Assembly: GCA_009731375.1 (NCBI GenBank)
Contig: BJOX01000145.1
Location: forward strand, 64,677-101,783
Source: Paulinella micropora
Taxonomy: Eukaryota > Cercozoa > Imbricatea > Euglyphida
Reading direction: 5' to 3'
Length of the DNA: 37,107 nt
How positions within the stretch are numbered: position 1 is the stretch's first letter; every line of letters begins with the position of its first letter. The notes beneath the pieces are model-generated. The model did no database searches. It saw only the letters and a program-made list of their open reading frames with translations, and was not told the origin of the DNA. Positions 10,101-18,609 of the stretch are shown here, piece after piece. The translations under genes were made by a program, and so were the position numbers.

Positions 10101-12922
10101 CCGCCGTCCTTGGGATCTTTATAAATGAGATCTTTGAGCGTATTAAACGCCTGCAAAGCCTCCTCATCCCACTTCTCAAAGTCTCCAAAATCAATCATCT
10201 TCTCCAGCTTAGCCCGAGTTGCACCCCAATCGGGTATGAACTGGCTGTAGTACTGTGCCATCGCAAAAAAAGAGTGTAACTCCGTGCGATTCTTTGGCAA
10301 CTGTCTACTCATGATCTCCTCCCTCTTTTCGCGCGATATCGAGACCCTATTATGAGAAACCTCGTAACCCAAATACGTCACACTTGTCCTGGCAAGCTGA
10401 CATTTCTTTAGGTTGCATTTCAGGCCAAAAGCTCCGATGCGTCTGAAGACATCTGACAAGTGATCGATATGCTCTTCCATTGTGTTAGAGTATACGATGA
10501 TGTCATCGATGTAACAAAATGCATATTCTCCCTCCTTCTGTCCTCTCCTTCTCATAAAACCATCCTCCGACTGGTCGTCATATTGACCGCTCAACATCTT
10601 CTGCATCGCCTTCTGAAAGAGCCCCGGGGCCTGTTTGAGTCCCATTGGAAGCACCTTCCACTGGTATATTTCCATACCCACAACGAATGCAGTCAGCCAT
10701 CTGGATTTCTCGTCCAGTGGTATCTGCCAGAAGCCGTTCTTAAGGTCAATGACCGAATAGAATTTAGCATTCCGCAGCACCCTTCTGCCTTCTTCTAAGG
10801 TCGGCAGAGGATTTCTCTCTTCCTCTAGCACCTTATTCACACGGGCATAATTGATCGTCAAGCGCCATTCTCCTCCTGGCTTAGGGACGATTTTCGGTTG
10901 AGAGACAATTGGAGATGTAGATCTCTCAATAAAGTCCTCATCGAGCAACTGTCTCACATTCTCCTCCGCTATTTTTGCCTCATGTATGCTCAAATTTGCC
11001 CTCCGTGGTGCCGGAGATGGCTCCGCACCCGGTATCTTGTAAATGACAGCAGTGAAGTCATCCGACTTTACACCACCTGCCCGAGGAGGGTCGAAAATTT
11101 CTCTGTACGCCTCCATCTTAGCTTTGAGAAACGCCTTCTCTCTCTCCGAACCCACTCCTTCTTCTAAAATTTTCCGCGCCGCCGCTTGGAAATCTTCCTC
11201 CGACATCTTCTTATGCTCCTTGAGGGGCGCTAAGTCCTCCTCCAAACTCAAATCTTCCTCGGACAAATCGTCTAGTCCCGTTCTTTCATACGTGACTGTG
11301 TCCGGCTCATCATCATGACCCAGCCCGACAAGCATATCAATAAGGTTCGCGTATTGTATCGGAGCCTTACGGGTGTAGAAACCATCAAAGCATGTGAAAG
11401 CTTGAGGTATCAATTTCAACTTGTCCTGGGCTCTGAGCTTTTGCTTGTATGCACTGCTCTGCTCCCGAGACCCGAGTCGACAAGCCACCACTAACTGTTG
11501 CTTGCGAGAAGGAACAGGTATAGGATGATCAATAAGCCGGTCCCTTATCTCCTGTGCCCAGATCGCCTTCTCATTGTATGGCAGAATGACAGTATACGGC
11601 TTGTTACTCTCAAATAGAGTCCGTAGACACTTTTTCACTTCAGTTAATGAGCGCGGCCAGGTAGGCACATCGCCCCAAAAGTTCGTGATAAAAGTTTTAA
11701 TGTCATCCGCTGGAGTATCGGGGATACGCCCCTTCCTCCTTGGCACAAACGCCTCTCTCTTCTCATCTGACACCTTCGCATGGTAACAGTAGCCATTAGT
11801 AATATGGACATCTGCCCCGCCACCTTCTGCGAATCTGGCCAACGACGGGCACTGTTTCGCAACACATATTATCTCCTCATTACGCGCTACGACTAAGTCA
11901 TCAATAGACTTTCTGTCCCATGCGGGAATCGTAACCGTATACGCCTGCATCTCCGTCTCCCAATTGTCGGTCCAGGTCAGTTCCTCCGGCACTGTGACAT
12001 AGGGGTGTACATAGGCTTCAGTTGCCTCATGTACGAAGGCCAACTTTTTCCTCTCCGTTGCTAGACTCAGCTCAAAAGCCTCGTATGAGTCAGTAGCAGT
12101 CATCGGATTAATATCCTCCTCCTCTCCATTCTTCACTCCATAAATCACCCGCCGTGCGGCGCAATCGATCACAGCCCCCATCGTAGCCAATTGGTCATAC
12201 GACAGCAGGATTGAACCGTGGTAATCGGGGACAACATAGAGGTCCGCACGATATACTCGACCGGATTTCAATTTGAAAATTAATGTGACGATGCCCGTAA
12301 TTTCCGTACGGCTGCCTACCCCTTTTAGGGTCCCCTTTGTTTTTCTAATGTTTTTGTCCACCCATGTCCGGTGACTATTCAAAAACTTCTGGCCGACAAT
12401 ATTAATATTCGCCATCGTATCATTACCAACTTTTAATGTGGTTTGTAAAGTTTCACAAAAGAGGTCAGTGTAGCATAGCGCGTCTGGTCTATGTAAACTA
12501 GCCGCTAGCACATGAATTTTTCGTTCTAGGGTTTTGAGTCTAAGCTCAAGTTCCTTGTCCTCTTCTCGTTCTCCCCCCTTTTCCGCCAACTTAACTTCTT
12601 GAGTCTCCGGGGCTTCCGGTATCTCGAGTGTCTTTTGGACAGAGTCTGGTACACCGAGTGTACTCGTGTCTATAGCAGAGACTATTGAGTCCTTTGGCGG
12701 GGGTACGGTCCGCTGCTTCTTCGTAGGAGAAGACCTAGCCTTTGGTTTCGGCTTCCTCTCCTCCATCGCCTTCTTCGCCTTCCTATTCGCATCATTTATC
12801 ATATTAGCTCTCGAAGGATGAACTAGCAAGTGCTTACCTTGAGGCTTGTGAGGCTGTGTGCCTTCACCTTCACGTCTGGGAGGAACGGAACCGTTCGTAT
12901 CCTGTTCATCAACAGTAGGCAT
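7169..12922 (-). CDS. pol: Ty3/gypsy Pol polyprotein (protease, RT, RNase H, integrase), gypsy-1
   Basis: The frame is intact at 1,917 residues, starting at ATG 12922. Domains in order: a basic disordered N-terminus and a short coiled segment (120-145); a retropepsin-like domain about 150-265 with Asp168 in GNDTMANINIVG and the closing ILLSYDQLATMGAVIDC; reverse transcriptase about 640-860 (Asp726 in VIDLKNGFWQIP, YIDD at 804-807); RNase H about 950-1070 (Asp958, Glu1000, Asp1026, Asp1068). The integrase has a zinc module His1276, His1283, Cys1313, Cys1316 and catalytic Asp1346, Asp1406, Glu1442 (35 residues between the last two). A GPY/F-type motif HWKGPYQI follows at 1586-1593. A C-terminal region of about 170 residues (1745-1917) has no chromodomain signature that I can see. 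The polyprotein makes and inserts a DNA copy of the element RNA. The ATG may serve as a real start here, because the frame is closed shortly upstream. Confidence 0.92.
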   Translation of the reverse strand: MPTVDEQDTNGSVPPRREGEGTQPHKPQGKHLLVHPSRANMINDANRKAKKAMEERKPKPKARSSPTKKQRTVPPPKDSIVSAIDTSTLGVPDSVQKTLEIPEAPETQEVKLAEKGGEREEDKELELRLKTLERKIHVLAASLHRPDALCYTDLFCETLQTTLKVGNDTMANINIVGQKFLNSHRTWVDKNIRKTKGTLKGVGSRTEITGIVTLIFKLKSGRVYRADLYVVPDYHGSILLSYDQLATMGAVIDCAARRVIYGVKNGEEEDINPMTATDSYEAFELSLATERKKLAFVHEATEAYVHPYVTVPEELTWTDNWETEMQAYTVTIPAWDRKSIDDLVVARNEEIICVAKQCPSLARFAEGGGADVHITNGYCYHAKVSDEKREAFVPRRKGRIPDTPADDIKTFITNFWGDVPTWPRSLTEVKKCLRTLFESNKPYTVILPYNEKAIWAQEIRDRLIDHPIPVPSRKQQLVVACRLGSREQSSAYKQKLRAQDKLKLIPQAFTCFDGFYTRKAPIQYANLIDMLVGLGHDDEPDTVTYERTGLDDLSEEDLSLEEDLAPLKEHKKMSEEDFQAAARKILEEGVGSEREKAFLKAKMEAYREIFDPPRAGGVKSDDFTAVIYKIPGAEPSPAPRRANLSIHEAKIAEENVRQLLDEDFIERSTSPIVSQPKIVPKPGGEWRLTINYARVNKVLEEERNPLPTLEEGRRVLRNAKFYSVIDLKNGFWQIPLDEKSRWLTAFVVGMEIYQWKVLPMGLKQAPGLFQKAMQKMLSGQYDDQSEDGFMRRRGQKEGEYAFCYIDDIIVYSNTMEEHIDHLSDVFRRIGAFGLKCNLKKCQLARTSVTYLGYEVSHNRVSISREKREEIMSRQLPKNRTELHSFFAMAQYYSQFIPDWGATRAKLEKMIDFGDFEKWDEEALQAFNTLKDLIYKDPKDGGLVLMMPDFTKPFVVDTDASKFAIGAVLQQEDEEKKLRPIMFISRKLCAAERNYCTRQREALAVVWALKRLREYLWGGPLFTVRTDHHNLLWLMNHEQTGRLARWQAFLSCFNFTMVYLPGKRNVVADSLSRLEFQSEVSALVSSVEMMDLSTDKVYEVSHIEANRMKMARGVRYDRTGLRYSPQGPEHGICCEAHVLEDAEWSYEAYENAKANIKEEEETTEVCTEPPQENRSELDEDPERVGVRLEDGTIHIASPTAWRQQQATDPEFKELITLYKNPNELKKTPQIKDQMKEMAWRDGLLWYKGQHGKFASQPDKWTLWVPEKLRRFIYVAAHNCPLLAHPGRQRTHWFIARRFWWKGMKEEIDREVDACIPCKTTKTPLKANFGLIGTFPLHAGMFEFLHIDHVGPFPESAEGYRYLLTAIDRATNYVWVVPVKDATGKTTAEALIDRIVSQIGVPRKICSDRGSDFNNEVIDRLSKYYGMKWQYVTAYNPRANGKIERVHRPLKASLKMYCMKKENQRAWVEAAPSFAFAMNCLPSSALGGARSSVSPYQLVYGREPNIPTSLLHPKDTWADEDELFGMRLRAKMEAEQIVAAHREAERRKTDAQGVRQAHLDQVRFQVGDIVLLYHPQVPKGVSSKLFTHWKGPYQIMEQMGPLNYKIRGRGKVQIVNVRRLIKYDPFLLEDESVEEALKRMKEDFQEVPPIQKEDTLEEENAYRAPVTEKEETEKESKEDSNRKSAAGTQSKAPIVRGGTKEKFTEAQRRRAQNDLIFDQPRKVARSTRATDVHGGGGEKDTNPNAGNVDIRHVRWKEGEAIAAIKWVRDAFYLLRPAESHVADDTLSDLYLMRAVAVPQTTRAARTSKRSLAAKTIQPVLHFWRSMDPVEDPKARQYLPVYKDAKNLETWDDTITLRDKDHTAWTIQSLPRGVLDIPFDLSLGAIPNKIWDILEESKFDLTFVGGPPPGKGVRARRRRQ

Positions 12923-13388
12923 AACTGTGACTGTCGGATTAAAAAGAACAGTTTTTATCTCCTTCTCTCTCTTCTTTTACTTCTTCTTTCACGACTGTTC
13001 CTTCTTCTTCCTCTACTTCTTCTTTCTTTCCTTTAGGTGACTCAAAATGTTTATTTGATACGGAAGTCAGGAGGAACATAAACGTTTAGTGGTTTAGCTA
13101 AGGGATGAGTCTGGAATCCCGGTATCAAAAATAGGATTTCTGGGTGCGCGACACCTATTATTAATATAAAGGTGTATTCCCACAGCTCCCATTCTTTTCC
13201 ATGATCGTCTTGGGGGTTTCCAGTCTCATTTTGACTAGGTCAGAGTTATGAGATGTCATGGTAAGTCAGCGTAGCAAAGGGCGGAAGGTAGGAGAAAACC
13301 TCAACTACCAAAATTGCTCTCACTATCTATTGCTAGTGAAGCTGAATTGGGGGTTGTTTGTTCGTAATGAACGATGCGATTAAAGTTA
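12923..13388. other. Junction upstream of gypsy-1 pol, no clear gene
   Basis: On the minus strand a short Glu/Lys-rich ORF (ATG at 13079, stop 12941-12939, 46 residues) overlaps the region just upstream of pol in another frame. It does not resemble the RGG-rich end of the gypsy-2 Gag. From 13080 to 13388 the sequence is unique within the window, with no ORF of note. The break in homology with gypsy-2 falls in about 12960-13040. Confidence 0.35.
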
Positions 13389-13525
13389 GGTGGCAGCCTT
13401 TCGCACGTTCCACCCCAGGTGTTTGTTGGCAGCCTTCCGCACGCCCAACAGTCCACCTTTTTTGGTGACAGCCTTCCGCACTTTCACCAGTTCGTTTGTT
13501 CTGTGGTAGCCTTCCACACGCCACG
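13389..13525. repeat. Four tandem stem-loops with conserved loop and covarying stems
   Basis: Units start at 13389, 13425, 13464 and 13503 (spacing 36, 39, 39). Arms and positions: GGTGG/CCACC (13389-13414), GTTGG/CCAAC (13425-13449, extendable by T-A), GGTGA/TCACC (13464-13488, extendable by T-A) and GTGG/CCAC (13503-13524). The loop is nearly constant: CAGCCTTYCGCACG in units 1 and 2, with small changes in units 3 and 4 (TAGCCTTCCACACG in unit 4). Arm differences are matched on both sides (G:C to T:A in unit 2, G:C to A:T in unit 3), which keeps the pairing. The spacers of 10-15 nt are not conserved. The function is unknown; the structure can form in RNA from either strand. Confidence 0.7.
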
Positions 13526-13752
13526 AAAAACGCTGTGAATAAAGTCTATCAGACGTTACGTTCACGCTTCAAAGCTTCATAACCTGTTAAATTACCTTTA
13601 TACTTGAATCCGGAGTCAAAGCTATTAATAAGTAGTCAATACTATCGTCACGAGTCTGCAGTCTAAACTTTATTAGAAGAACGCGCCAAGACAAAGAGCG
13701 GGCCGGGTACGGGTTGGGCCGGACACAACTAAGTCTGTAATGGCCCCGACAT
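13526..13752. other. Unassigned sequence left of the copia LTR
   Basis: No ORF or repeat is recognised. An AATAAA hexamer lies at about 13537, right after the last stem-loop. The final bases before the LTR (13748-13752, GACAT) do not exactly match the flank of the other copia LTR (32868-32872, ACGTC). Confidence 0.3.
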
Positions 13753-14081
13753 TGATTAGGTAATTACCCGGTCACTCACGGACCTAATACCTTTACACTC
13801 CGGTTTGCTGAGGAACTCCGTTAGAAGCCACGATGTCAATCGACACTTTAATACGCAAGTAGATAGCAGAACTGACAAACTCAAAGGTAATAACGAAACT
13901 GAAATAAAGTCCGCACGACTGTAATTATTACACAATGGTTATTGTCCAATCCTGAAATGCCAATATAGACCGTTACGTCCGTTACCATTATTGACTAGAA
14001 CTATACGGTCATTCGACTATACGAATAAGTTACTTACCAGTCACAAAGCAATTACTAACAGTAAACGTAGTTATCCTACCA
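13753..14081 (-). repeat. 3' LTR of the copia element (left copy)
   Basis: Plus-strand ends are TGATTAGGTAATT and ATCCTACCA, so the LTR reads TGGTAGG...CCTAATCA on the element strand, with TG...CA ends. It is about 329 bp long and matches the split right copy (78 + 258 bp). Three further bases (ACG) after 14081 are also shared by both copies, so the exact inner edge could be 14084. Confidence 0.8.
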
Positions 14082-14084
14082 ACG

Positions 14085-14094
14085 CTCCCCCTTA
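14085..14094 (-). promoter_or_regulatory. Polypurine tract of the copia element
   Basis: The minus-strand sequence TAAGGGGGAG lies directly upstream of the left LTR, at the expected place for priming plus-strand DNA synthesis. Confidence 0.6.
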
Positions 14095-14630
14095 GTTCTA
14101 TGTCAATGAGCAAATTATCAATCAATACATCTACGAATAATAACTATAAGAAATGCGATAATGGCCTCCATCCCAATTAATACTGAAATGGTGTTTGGTT
14201 AGTCCGTCGTTGTTGCCTCGTTATCAAGTTGACATCTCGACTTTGTTGATTCAAGCTTCTTCAAAGGTCATCCAATGTGGTTATACTCGTACGTAACTGA
14301 ATTACATTACTGACTCTGCGAGTCACATATAATTAGTAAATATTGCCATTCCGCCAAGATAAAAACTACTCCTTGCGAAGACCGCTCTGACGGCTGATGT
14401 CCATATCCCGCTCTTGCCGCGATTGACGATCGATGGTGGAAAGTCCACACGCCTCGCTCTCGCGCTCGACTTCTACTTCAACGGGAACACCGTCACAAGA
14501 TGCCGCTCAACTACCTGCGCATGACACTTCCTGCACACTTCAAAGAGAAAAAACTCACAAAAGAACAACATAAGTTGACTTTGCGTAAATTTGCGTATTT
14601 ATGGTGAGTTTGCAGACTTGAAATATAGGA
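14095..14630 (-). other. 3' non-coding region of the copia element
   Basis: About 535 nt between the end of the RNase H frame and the polypurine tract. No ORF or repeat is seen. It is AT-rich up to about 14350 and more balanced afterwards. Confidence 0.4.
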
Positions 14631-16378
14631 TCATGGATCAAGTGTTACCATCACCTTACTAATGAGATATTCGAATTGATCCTTAGGAACATGTTTAGTT
14701 AGTACGTCTGCGATTTGTTTCTTAGTTCCTACCTTTACAAATTTAATCTCATTGTCTCTCTGTGCGTGGGGTAAGTGTTTTGTACGTGGTCCGGACATTC
14801 CCCTTTCTGCTGCTAAGATAGTCTGTGCATTATCTTCATAAAGCTCTATCGGTCCTTTCTGTGCTATGTTTAATTCCTCCGTGATATGTCGGATAGCCAA
14901 TCCCTCCCGTATACACTCCCGCTGCTGCGAAAATTTCAGCGTCATTATAACTAAGTGCAATTCTAGTCTGTCGCTTTGACAACCAAGCTACCGGGTCTCC
15001 TCCCCAAAGTACTACATATCCTGTACGTGACTTTCCGGTTTTCTTACAGACCTTGTGTGCTGCATCGGGCCAAAGGGTAATTCGCGGGTATGTCCTTCCC
15101 TCTTGCGATGACTTAGGCCCGTGAAATGCAATACCGCGATACAAACCTTTCAAATACCTGAAGATCCTACCTAACATAGCATAAGCAAGTCCTGGATTTA
15201 CTGTTTGCATTACACTAGCTGCATTTAGTGCTTGATCAGCATCTGGTCGTGTCATCTTAGTTAGGAACAAAAGTTTCCCTACTAGACTAGGTATAGAATG
15301 TTTTCTAAGAGCGCTTGTTTCTCCCATGGGCTCAGGCTCATGTTCAGCACTTGGAGTACTTACTGGTCTAACATCGGCATATCCTACATCCTTTAATATC
15401 TGTTTCTAGTACTTATTCTGATGCAATATAATGCGTCCTCCTTCCTGAACTATCTCTATTCCTTTAAACTCATTAGCCACTCCCAAACGCTTAAGAGGAT
15501 ACAACTTTTCTAGTTTACTAGCGAATCGGTCGTATGCTCGTTCGTTAGGAGTTGAGAAGATAAGATCGTCTACATGGAAAATACCTATGATAGCATCTCT
15601 TACTGGCTTATCCTTTTCTACGAACATGCATAAATCTGAGTCTAGTAACCTGAATCCTAATTCCTCTAACGTAGGGGCTAGAATCTCATACCATCTCCTA
15701 GTATTACCAGCTTGCGGCGCGCCATACAGAGCTCCATCTACTCTCCATATCATGCCTTCATGCTCCTCACTGTCTATCCCATCGGGTGCATAAGCATAAA
15801 CAGGATCATGCATTCGTGCATTTAGATAAGCATTTTTGAAGTCTATACCGTATAGCTTATGTCCATGCCATGCTGCAAGCTTAGACAAAAAGATTAATGA
15901 ATGATGCGCGGCGCAGGGTACAAACAATTGATCTGGGTTATAGCTAACTCCTGGCTCTAGCAAATCTCCCCGCAAAGCTAACCTTGACTTAATGAACTTA
16001 CGTCCTTTATCGTCTAGTTTGACTTTATGTACCCACGTTAGTCTCACTACTTTTACTCCTTTTTCTTTCGCTTCCTTGGGGCTTACCCACGTGTAAGTGT
16101 TAACTTGAAGACTTCAGAGCTTCAATCTCTTTATCCATTCCGGCTTTCAACTCTTTCGCAGTTAAACCCTCATCTACGATTGCCTTTGGTACCTTCAATG
16201 TCAGGTACAGTAACGCAGTGGTATGATCCTCTACGATACTTTCTGCGGACATCTCGGGGTGCTCTAGTTCTCCGACTGGTCTTAATCTATCTATCCGATA
16301 CTTTCTAATCTCGCTGTCTAACATCTTTTCTACTTGACCGTCGTCATTTAAGACTACGAAGTGGCTGGGCTTAGGCAT
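14631..16378 (-). pseudogene. Copia reverse transcriptase and RNase H, frame-broken
   Basis: The order on the minus strand is as follows. A linker at 16378-16100 ends KAGMDKEIEALKS, the usual lead-in to copia reverse transcriptase. The reverse transcriptase core is at 16047-15406, with KSRLALRGD, YGIDFKNAYLNA (catalytic Asp) and HVDDLIF (the YVDD box, with His for Tyr). The connection and RNase H are at 15327-14836 (SLVGKLLFLTKMTRPDADQ, WPDAAHKVCKKTGKSRTGY, ALSYNDAEIFAA). The RNase H end at 14960-14631 is in another frame (YEDNAQTILAAE, KKQIADVLTKHVPKD). At least three frame breaks (about 16085, 15400-15330 and 14900-14930) make it non-functional as read. These domains would copy the element RNA into DNA. 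Confidence 0.85.
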
Positions 16379-16674
16379 CTTACGGACTTTAAGTCTATCT
16401 CCCTTCTCGCACGGTTCTAAGACTTTTCCTTTTCGTTTTACTGACTGCCAATTGTCTCCATATTCTTCCTTTGCCCATTCTTCTCCGAAAGCTACTCACG
16501 GCACACTAACTCTCTCTCCTGTCAATGTAGCTGCTTTTACTGCTGCCTTCTTTTCTGGAGGTGGTTGTGTAACTGATGTCCTAACCTTTGCTTCTGGTTT
16601 CCCTCTCACTATGTTAGCTGATGTGATTTTGTCACTTTGCTCCCAAGTGAGGCCCTTGCTGGGCGCGTCTCCCT
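16379..16674 (-). other. Linker between copia integrase and RT
   Basis: On the element strand this is the low-conservation linker between the integrase C-terminus and the reverse transcriptase. No long open frame on the minus strand bridges it. A plus-strand ORF here (16452-16697) is a shadow. Confidence 0.4.
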
Positions 16675-17887
16675 CTACGTACCTCCTACTAGAGTAGGGT
16701 GGTCTGCTTCGGGGCTTTGCGCCTCTAACGATGTGACGGGTGTTAGCCCATCATCCCTGTTGTTAACTATTTCTGCCTTTGACTCTGATGGGAGACCGGA
16801 ATCTGGACCGTGAATGCCCTTTTCTTCGTGTTGCTCCTCATGCTTGTCTGACTCCCCCTCAACCTTAAGTTCGGGTTCGTTTGTTGGCTGCTCTAGCTGA
16901 CCGGTATCACTACTCTCCCCCTCAGATTCCTCGTCGTCCCATCTGACTTCTCTGGGTGGGTGAGCCTCCTTACCAACTATAATATTATTGGGGTCAAGGC
17001 GTACATTACGTACATTAGTAATGATCTTACGACCATCCCAAACTCTGTATAGTTCCTTGAATACATCGTACCCAAGCAACATCACGCGTTTTCCCCTATA
17101 GTTTCCTTTCCCTACCTGCTTTCCTATGTACATTATACCTAAACATCCTGTAGGTTTCAGTTGTCGGATAGCTTGCTTGTAGCCTAGACATTGCTCAAAA
17201 GGGGAAGTGCCCTTTCTAGGTCCTGTCGTGGCTGGCAGAATGTTGTGCAAGGTTGTGGCAGTATGTTCCATCTCTGCCCAAAACTGTGGAGGCAAGTTAG
17301 CCTCGTACCGCATGGCCCGGGCTGGTCCGGCTGTGATGTCATGGACCTTCTCAGCTATAGGATTGCCATCTTTGTCACCTGGAGCACTAGTCTTAAATGA
17401 ATTGAAGCGGCTTCCACCACTCTATGATTTCAGTTGGGACATCGAACTCGTTATCACAAGTGATCTGTCTGACTTTCCTTCCTGTTTGCCTCTCAAACCA
17501 TGCTACAGCTTGCTTCAAACACTCTACGAACTCGTTCTTGTAACGTAAGTAAAAATCCTTGATGTACCCCGAATAATCATCTGTTACGCAAAATTTATAG
17601 TACTTACAGTGAATTGACATGACCGCCCATGGTCCGGAAGTATCTACATGCAAAATCTCACAGGGGTAACTCGCTCTCCTAATTCTATTAGCCTTAAATC
17701 GGGCTTTCCCCATCATACAGGCTTCGCAAAATCTAGCTCTATCTTCGCTTCCTGTCACTTTTCTACCCATTGCCGTGCCTAATGCATAGGTCTTTGGTAA
17801 TGCTTTATGACCACTACACTGATGCATGACATAAATGTCAATCGGTTTGTCTTTCTCGCCTTTCTCAGGATACATAGCGTATAGCAC
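16675..17887 (-). pseudogene. Copia integrase, one frame break
   Basis: The first ORF (17887-17393) holds the pre-integrase zinc module (MHQCSGHKALPKT, then FCEACMMGKARF) and the start of the catalytic core: first Asp in LHVDTSGPWAV, second Asp in ITCDNEFDV. A frame change near 17405 is needed to join the next stretch. That stretch reads FKTSAPGDKDGNPIAEKVHD, where the Glu of AEK fits the third catalytic residue, and it runs into the ORF 17313-16675 (YEANLPPQFWAEMEH, then GTSPFEQCLGYK and YRGKRVMLLGYD). The last third is acidic and disordered. The enzyme would insert the copia DNA. Apart from the single shift the integrase is well preserved. Confidence 0.85.
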
Positions 17888-18128
17888 GCTGCCTCTAGCT
17901 TCCTCGTTCTCACTTACTCTCGCTTGCTTGCTCTCTTTTTCTCTCTCTTTGGGGATTCCCGCCCCGCTTACCCTGTCTTCTTCTTTCTCTCTTTTACTTT
18001 GGGGTTATAACGATCGTTTATGTTGAGGGGCTTATCCTTTTCATTGAACCAGCGGTAGAGCATGCCAGGTGTAAGTCTCCCCCTCACGATCACGTCACTT
18101 TCTTTTATTCTTATGGGGCGTTTGAGGA

Positions 18129-18536
18129 CTAGAAGTTGCCCGTTCTGGTGAATGATAGACCGATGATGGTTGTGGTCCAGTTTCCTGTGGACATGCTGTC
18201 GACCGGTACCCTAGTGTCTAACAACATATCTTTCTTTACCAAAACTGGCTTTCCCGATCCATCTATTCTTGGTAATCGTGCTTCCCCCATATTTCTCACA
18301 GTACTCTCTCCGTTTCCTGTGACTAAGCTGACGGGTTCTATCTCTCGGACGTTGCGCAAGATGTGTGGTGTATAGGCTATGTCTCTTGATGATCCACTAT
18401 CCTGTACTATCATTTTCTCTTTTCGACCTACCGTCGTGCTGTCGTCTACCTTGAGGTTGTGATCCTCCTCATCCTCCTCATTCTCTTTCTTCTGGAGCCT
18501 GTCTTTCCTTTCTCTCTCGAATCTCTCCTCGTACAT
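18129..18536 (-). pseudogene. Copia aspartic protease
   Basis: The ORF of 135 residues begins with a charged Glu/Lys/Arg-rich part, followed by the copia-type protease signature IVQDSGSSRDIAYTPHIL and SLVTGNGESTVRNMGEARL, then LLDTRVPV. The DSG triad (at residues about 46-48) is intact. In copia polyproteins this enzyme cleaves Gag and Pol. It ends at 18129 with a stop and is not in frame with the integrase ORF at 17887, so at least one break separates them. Confidence 0.75.
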
Positions 18537-18609
18537 CCAGGCAAGCTCTTCTCGTGCTTCGCACTACGATCTGTACTTATGGGTATTCCTGCTCTCCTCT
18601 TCAGAGGTT

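Larger units (their letters stand above)
6127..13000 (-). mobile_element. Ty3/gypsy LTR retrotransposon, gypsy-1 (5' part missing)
   Basis: On the minus strand: pol 12922-7169, a long 3' non-coding region 7168-6374, then one LTR 6373-6127. All three align with gypsy-2 on the plus strand (25744-32605). No recognisable gag or 5' LTR is present to the right of pol, although the homology continues a short way upstream of the pol ATG (a stretch coding TVLFNPTVTV, compared with TVKFNPKVTV in gypsy-2). The right-hand boundary is therefore only approximate. The element is 5'-truncated or was rearranged there. Confidence 0.8.

Noticed and set aside
13333-13524. Minus-strand 63-residue ORF with a repeated AEGC motif across the stem-loop array
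   Set aside because: The ORF is short and ends at random stops, and the plus strand shows an equally repeated WQPSA peptide. Spacing in multiples of three makes a coding repeat possible, but the matched arm changes favour structure.
13389-13525. Reading the four-unit array as a CRISPR
   Set aside because: The genome is eukaryotic, units vary in their arms, spacers are only 10-15 nt and there are just four units. Covarying stem-loops describe it better.
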